Assembly: GCA_001910725.1 (NCBI GenBank)
Contig: MJGA01000005.1
Span: 1,488,001 to 1,552,000 of the forward strand
Direction of reading: 5' to 3'
Length of the DNA stretch: 64,000 bases
Origin: Phanerodontia chrysosporium
Lineage: Eukaryota > Basidiomycota > Agaricomycetes > Polyporales > Phanerochaetaceae
Shown here: in pieces, positions 55,921-64,000 of the stretch
Position numbering within the stretch: the stretch's first letter is position 1
Layout: every line of letters begins with the position of its first letter
Position numbers and translations under genes: made by a program
The notes under the pieces: model-generated
Told to the model about the DNA's origin: nothing
The model's input: the letters and a program-made list of their open reading frames with translations, nothing else
The model's database searches: none

Positions 55921-56898
55921 CTACCTAGGGTCTGGGAGATGCGCAATAGGCGCAGACTCTCGGCGGCGAGATGCCTCACCTTCCTCATCACTCTCTGCGC
56001 CAATATCAAACAGTTCCTCGCCTTCGTCCCACACATCTGCTAGGCGTGTCCCTTTAGTGGGAGGCTTTGGTATGTCACGAGTGGCCCCAGAGTCATTAGA
56101 TGCGGGTAGTAGTTGCGTTCCAGCTTCTAAGTCTTCCTCTTCTGACAGGCCGTCCTCGTCATAGAGTGGACGGTAAAGTCGCGATATCTGCGGTACTTGA
56201 GCTTTGAACATCATGAGGAAAAAACCAACATACCTCTCGCCTGCTACGGTAATATCTTTCAAGATAGTATGCAGTATAGAGCCCCACTGAGGAGCCAAGT
56301 AGATTGGCCTAACAGAATGTTAACTGAGTGCAGATATGCCTTCATTTGACTTACGAAAACATCGCCCATTTGGAATTCCTTGTACTGCAAGACAATTATG
56401 AGATGTGAAGGCAAGTGATTGATGAAGCAACTTGCCGGTAACAGTGACTGCACGAACTCGCTGACAATGCCTCCAAAGAAGAAGCACATGATGCAAGTGA
56501 AGATCAGAGGCGAGTGGTGCCAAAACCATATGCGGCGTGCGTCCCTAGAGTTGTAGATGTTCAGAACGAGTAGGACGTAGGCTGCATGTCACCGCTCTTT
56601 CATGTTCGGTGCGTGCTAAGTCTGGGCACTTACTCTTCGACGTCGAAGATGAAGTAGAACACACCAGTCGCAAGCATCAGGCAAATGAAGTGCAGCATCT
56701 TGTCATTCAAAGGTAACGAATGGGAGAAGTTGGTGAAACCTAGGAAAGCCAATGCTATCATGATTATGGCAGTGAACAGGAGGAACCACTTCTCTGTGCA
56801 GTCAGTCTACGCGAAACCGGACAGCAGTATGGAGAACTCACGGGACGTAGGCGCAGAGGCATATCATATCTCGGTAACCGGACGTGGTGCGACCGCAT
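55921..56898 (-). CDS. VanZ-like multi-TM membrane protein
   Basis: The start MRSHHVRLPRYDMPLRLRP at 56898 precedes TM1, KWFLLFTAIIMIALAFLGF. LNDKMLHFICLMLATGVFYF carries the K-x-x-H-F signature of VanZ-like proteins and is followed by IFDVE. Then WFWHHSPLIFTCIMCFFFGG, IVSEFVQSLLP and YKEFQMGDVFANLLG reproduce the S-E-x-x-Q...GD motif order of the family. After the last TM the tail is long and acidic (DEDGLSEEEDLEAGTQLLP, DEGEELFDIGAESDEEGEAS). Five introns are inferred. VanZ-like proteins are widespread with no defined eukaryotic role. It lies 174 bp upstream of the Mmc1-like gene on the same strand, and diverges from the RraA-like gene. Confidence 0.7.
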
Positions 56899-57251
56899 AA
56901 CGCCTTTCGTGGCCTTCCGCACGGTCTTTCGTACGTTTCGTGCAGCCCGAGCCCAGAGAGTGTCCGAAGAGTGGCTTTCGAGTCCTATCATTCTCTTCAA
57001 TGGGACAGGTCACAGATCTAGTTCAGAAGATATTGATGAATGGTATCTGAGGCAGCTCCAGAGCTGCAAGCGTGGTCCGTCGACGGACGCGTCGGAGGTG
57101 AGTGGTAGGAATGTAGTGTGCCGTTCAAGTCTCGGCGGCACGAGCCCGAGTTTCTCAGCAAGAATAATTCGGTAAGGGTCTTGTCGTCCGAAAATAATGT
57201 CGCCTGTTATTTCCCCGCGCTCCCGAGCTTGCACTGGACCCCCACCTTGGC
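56899..57251. other. Divergent upstream region of VanZ-like and RraA-like genes
   Basis: 353 bp. Open frames on both strands (about 88 and 100 codons) lack support and overlap the expected promoters. No TATA box identified. Confidence 0.35.
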
Positions 57252-58110
57252 ATGAAGCAGGCATTGGGCAGACTGCAGCCTCTCTTACGCGCAATGTCCA
57301 CGACTCCTTCATCTGCTCTCGCTGCGTTCTCCACCTGCGAGATATCAGACGCGCTCATCAAGCTGGGTGTCCCGCACGGCGGTCATATTCCCGACATACA
57401 CATGCTCTCGCCGTCGCCTCTCGCGGCGGAAGCCGCGAATACGCGCGTCTGCGGCCCCGCATACACAGTGCAGATGGTGTTGGGTTCAGACACCTCTGCC
57501 CCCAAGCTGTCCTCGCACTTCGTGGACACCGCGCCGGCAGGATCTGTGATAGTCGTTGCAGCTCCCCCTCGTGCAGTGTTCCCTCTTTCCTCTCCGCACA
57601 AACACCGCTGAGACTTGTTCTGCTCACGCATGTCCTCACCTTCTGCTGTGATTGTCACTGCTACTACTTCATCGTCGCAGATGTCAAGAACGCTGTATGG
57701 GGCGGACTCATGACCGCGGGCGCGAAGAGTCGTGGGGCGCAAGCAGTCGTCATCTCGGGACGGTGCAGGGATCTTGCGGAGCACCGCTCGGCGAGCTTCC
57801 CCGTCTTCGCCAGAGCCATTCGACCCTGGGGCAATCGCCCTTTACGCGCCCCTCTGCCGTGAACGTACCGGTCACAATTGCGCCGGAAGGTGTTGACCCT
57901 AGCGCGGAGGGCGCGTTTGCGCCCGCTGTCGTTAAACCGGGAGACCTCGTTGTGGCAGATGAGGACGGCGTTGTGTTTGTTACGCCAGACCTAGTGGGGG
58001 AGGTCCTCAGGCTGGCCGAGAAAGGCAGGGAGGTCGACGCAAGGTGTATGGCCGATATTCAGTCGGGAGTAGGCGTACAGGAGGCTTTCAAGAGGCATAG
58101 AGGAAAGTAG
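57252..58110 (+). CDS. RraA / HMG-aldolase-like protein, with a -1 frame break
   Basis: Class II HMG/CHA-aldolase-like fold. The start MKQALGRLQPLLRAMSTTPS could carry a short presequence; the second Met at 57294 is an alternative. ALAAFSTCEISDALIKLGVP starts the domain, followed by RVCGPAYTVQMVLGSDTSAP, DTAPAGSVIVVAAPP, and after an intron NAVWGGLMTAGAKSRGAQAV, VISGRCRDLAEHR with the substrate/metal Arg-x-x-Asp pattern. HSTLGQSPFTRPSAVNVPVT and PGDLVVADEDGVVFVTPDLV close it; it ends EAFKRHRGK. The frame shifts -1 at the CC of 57816-57817, between PVFAR and HSTLGQ. Members are oxaloacetate decarboxylases/aldolases or, in bacteria, RNase E regulators; the fungal substrate is unknown. Confidence 0.8.
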
Positions 58111-58447
58111 ATTGATGTCGAGGTGTCTTCTATATGAACAAGTACAATGATGCGCTACCACACTTACCTGAGGGGATAAATTTTGAAAAGGTCGTACATG
58201 GTGACGCGCGACTTGCGGTATACCGCTACACGTCGAATGAATTTGGAGTTTATCTTAATCTACAGCAAGTCCCTCAGGTGTCAGCGAACAAGACCTTTGG
58301 AACGAATGGAGGTGCTACACAGCAAAAGCAAGATGGGTCAGGAGAGCTACAGGGTCGAGAGAAAGTCTAGGTACGAAAGAGATGTCTTGTCAGATGGGAT
58401 ATCGTCACCGCGCATTCCGAGATGTCGGTTCCTTGTGTCCGTTACGT
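58111..58447. other. Convergent 3' regions
   Basis: 337 bp between the RraA-like gene (+) and GSH1 (-). Short open frames only; presumed UTRs. Confidence 0.4.
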
Positions 58448-61268
58448 TCACACCGACTTAGAGGTGGCCATGGTCTGCGGAGAGGCAGGCCTGTACTCTG
58501 CCCTTTCCGCAGAGTACGATGCCGGCATGAGGTCTGGCTCTTGCCTGACACCGCGTTCGCTGCAAGTCGAGGTCAGCACAGGCCCCACAATCGTAAGGCG
58601 GAACGCTTACATCTCATCCACCGCCACAAAGAGGTCATAGTTAATCTCCTGCGAGACGACGGAGTCGAACTTGTACGCCGGGTGCGAACGCACGAAATTA
58701 CGTATCCAGGTAGCCGGGGTAATGAGCGAGCCTAGACACCATCTGCGCATTAGCAAAGAGGCTTTTAAAGTGGGCGAACGATGTCACCGTTTGATCTCCG
58801 CTTGATCAGGTCCAGGTACTCGTGGATCCTCATCATCTCAGAGGGCTGGACCTCAAGCGTGTCGAGGTAAGAGTACACGAGTCCCAAAAGTCCGATCTGG
58901 TCGCCCTGTCGCAGAGACGAGCGGAAGGTGAGAACACCGCATGACACCATGGAGCAGGCGGCCATCATGCTCACCTTGCCATTGAAGATCTCGTCCAGCG
59001 TGAACTCGCCGTACTCCTCCTCAATCGGGCCGAAGGCATAGCCGTTCTCAGGCTCTGGCACCTCTGCAAAGCAGTTGTTGAGCTTGCGCGCCTTCTGCGG
59101 CAGCCCGCCGGCGCCATTAGGCTCGACGGGCGAGCTCGCGCCCGACGAATGCGGTGTCGACAGAGGCGTAGACAAAGGCGAGGGGACGCCAGGAGGGAAG
59201 ATGTCCTTCCGGAAGTAGAACTTCTCCTTGTTAACGGCATCGCGCTTTTGTGCCCGATCCATATTTTCGTCCACCTATCATCGCGCAAAATCTGGTTACA
59301 CACTAGACTAAAAGAACGTAGAGCGGGCGTACCTTCGAAATAGGAAGGTAGAAGTTCAGGCTGAAGTGGAGTATTGCCCGAGAAAGGAGGACAATGAATA
59401 CGGCGAAGGCCGCGTTCTCGAAGTCAGTGGGCTGCACTTCCATGGAGCGGAATTCGACCCGCCAGCCGATGGGCGAGTTGACCGGGGGCGGCTTGAAACG
59501 AACGGTTTGCCAGTTGGTGGATTGGATATTCTATGTCCACGAGTTAGCACTGCCCACGAGCGGCGTCCATAACAAACTCACTTCGAAGTGGTCGTTGCTA
59601 GTCTCGTCATCTTGATCTATCATCTCAGAGAATATTACCAAAGGATCCCGAATAAATAGATGAGAAATATGCCGAGAGAGATGATGATCAATGCCTGCAG
59701 AAGCTTGTGTTACACATGCCAAAGAAAAGAAGAAGCTACTGTGCTGACCTTGAGAAATTAGGCGGTCATATATCGCACGGTCGGTGGGCGCATCGATGTC
59801 ATTGTACTCCGGACGGTTGTACCAGACATCGGAGATGTACAGGCTCACGCTTGCGTAGCGCGACTTGGGTATTTTGAACCTGTCGTTCTTTAACGGCTTT
59901 ATCGGATATTAGCGAGCTGTGGCGCTACACGATAAGCATCTGCACACACCTTCAGCCCCCGCTCTTCCTCGGTCCGATCGTCAACGCTTGCGGAGACCAC
60001 ATCCCATCGGCAGTCCACATCCGCAATGTATCCCCGCCATATCGGACTTGCTGCGGTCAGGGCAAGCTACGCCCCAGGTTAGTCGCGTGAATGTCGGCGT
60101 GATAATTGAAAACGTACCAGAAGCGGGGCTAATGGGACCAGAGCGTCATACAGCTTCCGGGCTTCGTTCACGTTACATGCCTGGAAGGTAAGCTGTAGGC
60201 AGCTACAGCCCATGCCAAAGCCCATGGCATCCATGTAAATGTGATCGATCTTGGCCGCACCCTGCTTTGCCTCTGCAAGGGTTTGCATACCAATCAGCGA
60301 CCTATGCAAACAGAGGCGCCACGGGAAGGACGCACCAGGGTCCTCCGGGTAGATGTTCCGTTGCCATGGGATAGTAGGGTCAACGAACGGTCGTGGTGTA
60401 TTTTTGTCGATGAACAGAGGAAGGTTGATGGCGACCTTTGAGCCCCTCCGCCGCCGGATATTTGCCGTCAAGGTTCTAGGGAGTAGCAGAAGTTAGATCA
60501 GGGATAGATGGCCCTGGGAAGGTTCACGAACGGGAATCGCGCATGTGGGTTCGTTATCTCTTCAGGGAGGAATAGACTGTGGCTGGAGACTGCGTTCGCA
60601 GGGTCATAGTACGGCTCCGTGAAGACACCCGGCACGCCGAGGCGCGGGAAGGACGTCAGTGTGAAGGGCAGTTCGTTCATCTTCAGGTAGCGTCGAGCAA
60701 GATGCCGCCTGCGGCGCGCGTCAGAATGTGGCGGGCGTGCAGCAATTTGGTGAACGTACCGGATGCGCATGTTGTTCTCCACAGTGAGCAGGTCCGTCAG
60801 GTGGCCAGTGTACGGAGAGCCTGGCGTCGACTCGAGCATGAAGCGTCCATATTCGGGGTGGTACGTTGGGACGGCACTCCTGCAGGGTGGTGTCAAAGGC
60901 TGAGCATGCGGTGCGAGACGCAGGGAACTCACTTGTCGCAGCCCGAGGCAATGTCCTCCACGATCGTCTCGAGCTTCGCGAGGATCTCTGACTGGCGGAG
61001 GGAGAGTTTGGCGTTCCGTTCCGCATTGTCAAAGGTGACGACCATATACTCTATCTTCGGGCAGGGAAGAAAATGCGAGGTTGAATCGTAGTGGCGACAT
61101 CTGCAAAACTCTAGATACCTCGTCTCCCCAGAGCAGCTCGTCCCCGCATCTGTCCTTGACCCGCTTCCAGATGTTCAAGAACTGGGTAATGCCATGTGTC
61201 CTGACGTGGTCGGCGTACTGTTTCGCGTCATCCCAGGCGAGAGGAGTGCCGAGAGACAAGAGACCCAT
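58448..61268 (-). CDS. GSH1: Glutamate-cysteine ligase, catalytic subunit
   Basis: This is the first enzyme of glutathione synthesis. The start [20 protein letters not shown] at 61268 is followed by [68 protein letters not shown] and [10 protein letters not shown]. Next come [77 protein letters not shown] and [16 protein letters not shown]. Two further 3' exons are needed: one reads [20 protein letters not shown] and [11 protein letters not shown], the last [20 protein letters not shown] and ends TSKSV. Stopping at 58765 would lose them. Introns are short and all phases fit. No frame defect. The pathway is cytosolic and redox-regulated in other fungi; no Yap1-type site was confirmed upstream. 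Confidence 0.92.
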
Positions 61269-61896
61269 TTAGAGGCGCGTCGGATGTCGAGAAGTGGTGC
61301 AATGCTCAAAGGAAAGCAGGCCTTTTCAGTATCGCTCGGGGCGGCTGGCCGGTGGATGACAAATGAGCGCACTTACTCAGCTCCTGGCCTCGCCCTATAT
61401 GTATACGCGAACAGATATGCTGGATTTCTGAGCGGGACGAGAACGGTCAGGGTTTGCTCACACACTCGCGTTCGCCTTCTAGCCCGGAGAATTGTGTGGT
61501 GAGAACGGAATGGTCGAAAAAATCGCAGCAAATCGCGCCTCGATCGCGGAGGCCGTCCCGCCACTCGCGTCGCTGTCAGCACCATGACTTCTCGTATCTC
61601 TGAACCGTATGTTTCACGAATTCCAGCACGAGCACGTCGTTTCGGCCAAGGGTGTCGTCATCCCAGCGTCAACGGGCGAATATACCGTACACAAGGACGC
61701 GGGCGTCCCTGTCTAGCAGTGCTAACTCGTTTCGGACACAGAATAAACTATGCTTTGCTAGCCCAGTCCTCTACGGAATCGCGAGCTGAGGGTCTACAGT
61801 ACATGCGGCGCCCACAGAGTGGCGTGCCTGCAGGGTGGCTCATGGGAGCGGAAGACTCTGGGCCGGGAGATCGTCGCTAGTGTAAAAGCAGAACAC
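61269..61896. other. GSH1 upstream region with a possible short ORF
   Basis: About 630 bp between the GSH1 start and the ATG6 stop. A 35-codon frame at 61609-61716 starts MFHEFQHEHVVSAKG and contains VIPASTGEYTVHKDAGVPV; it looks more protein-like than the surrounding frames. An ATG at 61584 has a good context (CACCATGA) but its frame is unpersuasive. Confidence 0.35.
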
Positions 61897-63612
61897 TCAG
61901 CCGTTGCTGCCGTTCGTCGTCCACTTCAGCAGTATCTTGAGTGCAAGCAGCACATGTCGCAGCGCCCGCGTCCATGCCTCTTCCTGACTGAACTGTAACT
62001 TCACGGACGCTTCACCAATTTTGTCTTTGACGATCCTGCGTGGAACAGGGCCACCGTGAGCACATGCCTCCGTGCAGTCTGGGGCAGTCGACATACTGGT
62101 GTGGAAACTCGACATGCGGGTCCTGCGACTTTACGTAATCAATCAGTTGCTTAAGGCAATCCAAGAATGCCACCATGGCGAAGTCGAAGCGGCGATTGTG
62201 CAGCAACCGACCAATGTGCATGTCACCTGAGCCGTACAGCTCATAGGTCGCCTTGTCCGTTGGGATGGTCCGCTCTATGCGAGAGAACGACCCCATGGGT
62301 ATCAACCGATACCTGTCGGATAGTCAATCTTGATCTCTGAGCGCGCCCGATAATCTCCTGACTTACCCCTCAAAAGTATAGTCAAGTTTCCTAGCAATCG
62401 TGTAGAGCAGAAGCAGAGTTTGTCCCCACGCTGCGTTTATCTCCGCCCACTCGACCTGCAGAGGTCAGATGGTTACGAGCCTGGAAAATGGGGGGCTACG
62501 CACAGGTACTCCGGGCACCCGGCCTAACCGGAGGCCATTGATGGTACCGAATACGCCATCATGTCCAATACAAAATGCGTCGTTATAGACGTTTGTGCGT
62601 TCAAGCTTATCAAGGGTCGCCGAATCCGCCGCATATGCAGCACGCAACGACGCAAGCTGCGCAGCCTGCTCCGCAGATCTGAGCAGATGAGCGTTGTGCA
62701 TTCGCCAGAACCTGCCGCAACAATCAGCGTGAGTTCGCGAATTCGTATTTCGGCGCACTTACTCGGCTTCTTCCTCTTCAAGAGCCTTCTCCTCCAGCTC
62801 TAGGGCCCTCAATTCGTCTTCAAGTTGCATCCGATCCTTTTCCGCCGCTTTGAGCTGCTCGACGGCCAGCCGCTCTTCTTCCTTGAGCTTCTCGATCTTA
62901 GAGTCTACCTCAGCTTTGCTGGGCCCCTCCCGCTCGCGCTCCTTCTCCTTTCTCACTTCTTTCTCAAACGCAATGTAGCCGTCACGCTCCTTCTTCGTCT
63001 CCTCCAGCTGCTTGCTGAGCATCTCGAGAAGGCTCTGCGTGCATTCCGAGCAGAGGGGGTGATCGACCTCGGTTCGGCTCGAGAGAAGGTTGAAGAGCCG
63101 GAGCGTCGATCGAAGGTGATGAGAGAGGGGCGAAGGGTTTGGGTGCGTCACCTCCTCGACTGCTGGTTGTGGATGCACAGTCGGCGTGTTTTGCCGAGAT
63201 TTCGTGGTTGATGGCTTCTTCGCGTGAGAAGGCGTCGGAGCAGGCGAGGGGATTTTGCGGACGACCGAGTCCTGCAGGAGCACAAAGGACTCATTTGGCA
63301 GCGCGGGCGTACGTTGGGAGGCCTTTCGTGGGGAGAGTGGCGACGAGGATGATGGGCTTTGTGCAGCACGCTGCCATGCTGCCTTGGCAGAAGTCGGCGA
63401 GGGTAGCTGAGCGAGTTTATCTGCTCTTGAAACGTTCCGGGAAGCAGGTGTGGCGGCAGGAGGCAACGACGCGGCGATTATATCGTACGCCGACGGCGAT
63501 AGATCCACCAAGGACTGGTCTAGCTAAGCTTGCACTTAGATGAACGCGTTTTGTCATGAAATGAATGCCATACTTGTAAGGGCTGTTTACATTGTTGGCA
63601 GATGTAGTTCAT
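61897..63612 (-). CDS. ATG6: Beclin-1 / Atg6 / Vps30
   Basis: Subunit of the class III PI3-kinase complexes for autophagy and vacuolar sorting. Exon 1 is [13 protein letters not shown] with the N-terminal CxxC; an intron (GTATGGC...GCTTAG) joins it to [21 protein letters not shown] Ser/Pro-rich segment precedes [20 protein letters not shown], the start of the coiled coil ([40 protein letters not shown]). The evolutionarily conserved domain has [71 protein letters not shown] and [15 protein letters not shown]. It is a normal-length fungal Atg6. All introns keep phase and no defect is seen. Confidence 0.92.
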
Positions 63613-64000
63613 TTTGTACAGTATGAATCTGAAAGCCTATATGTTGGATCATTTTCTCACAGCAGACACAGAACGCAGGACGTACCCTTCCTGATTGTAC
63701 ACAGAATTCGAGATAATAATAGGCAGTCCTTGGTTGGTTGGGTATCTGGGTAAGAGGACGAGGTGAGATGAGAGTCGAGACCAAGCGACGAGGGACGCGC
63801 GCGGCTCGCCTGCACTCTAGGCGCCCGCGTGGCGCAAAGCGCCTGAGCCAGGTGGCTGCGACTTGGCCTGCACATCCATCTTGAGTCGAAGCAGAGGTTA
63901 GCATTCTAGACCCCAACTCTACACCCTCGAGTTGTAAAGTACGCTGAGCGGTGCATCCTCTGAACTGCTAGAGTATACAGGCACTGCAAAGCACAGCGTT
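63613..64000. other. ATG6 upstream region to window end
   Basis: 388 bp. Minus-strand open frames here have no recognisable features. Presumed ATG6 promoter; no TATA box. Confidence 0.35.

Noticed and set aside
58765..58767. Apparent GSH1 stop codon
   Set aside because: It is intronic; a GTGACATC donor leads to two more conserved C-terminal exons ending at 58448.
1..64000. CRISPR arrays, insertion sequences, LTRs, viral insertions
   Set aside because: No regular repeat-spacer pattern, terminal repeats, transposase, reverse transcriptase or viral gene was seen.

Overview
The window is nuclear DNA of a filamentous basidiomycete, most likely an Agaricomycete. The genes are GC-rich and cut by many short introns (about 45-75 bp, GT...AG). 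Several encoded families are typical of mushroom-forming fungi: a single-TM Ser/Thr-rich membrane protein, an alpha-galactosidase fused to a fungal cellulose-binding module, an Rds1-like ferritin-fold protein, and SSU1/TDT transporters. A U2 snRNA and an intron-containing tRNA confirm eukaryotic nuclear DNA. I saw no transposon, viral element or CRISPR array.

Layout. 0-10 kb: a 5'-truncated single-TM protein (+), a tRNA that is probably His (-), a small four-TM protein (+), a glycerol-3-phosphate/DHAP acyltransferase (-), and RRP12 (+), the last two divergent from a 295-bp promoter. 10.3-16.5 kb: three tandem FAD-dependent monooxygenase paralogues (+), each with its own TATA box, then ETF-alpha (-) converging on them. 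18-25 kb: a relic of an NFX1-type zinc-finger protein, PEX5 (+), ILV3 (+), and a degenerate copy of the ILV3 3' end. 25-30.7 kb: a single-TM protein (-), a DJ-1/PfpI protein (+), AIM24 (+), a MYND protein (-), U2 snRNA (-). 32.5-42 kb: a large unrecognised protein (+), a secreted RlpA/expansin-like protein (+), and two tandem TDT/SSU1-type anion exporters (-). 42.5-53.5 kb: an ataxin-3-like deubiquitinase (-) divergent from ATG27 (+), an RNase H1 N-terminal-domain protein (+), an Rds1-like protein (+), and a CBM1-GH27 alpha-galactosidase (+). 53.5-63.6 kb: an Mmc1-like mitochondrial protein (-), a VanZ-like membrane protein (-), an RraA/HMG-aldolase-like enzyme (+), GSH1 (-) and Beclin/ATG6 (-).

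Most neighbours are unrelated housekeeping genes. The accessory parts are the monooxygenase trio, the transporter pair and the secreted enzymes. Autophagy, proteostasis and organelle genes recur (PEX5, ATG27, ataxin-3-like, ATG6), but nothing shows that they form one system.

The strongest unexpected signal is a recurring one-base deletion. In at least eight otherwise intact genes the reading frame slips by -1 between two well-conserved blocks. No intron fits at these points, and one extra C on the coding strand usually restores the frame. I read these as consensus errors at C-runs in the assembly rather than biology, but they decide how the genes should be modelled. I found no clearly undescribed biological system; the best leads are the monooxygenase cluster and the RNase H1-N/CxxC protein.
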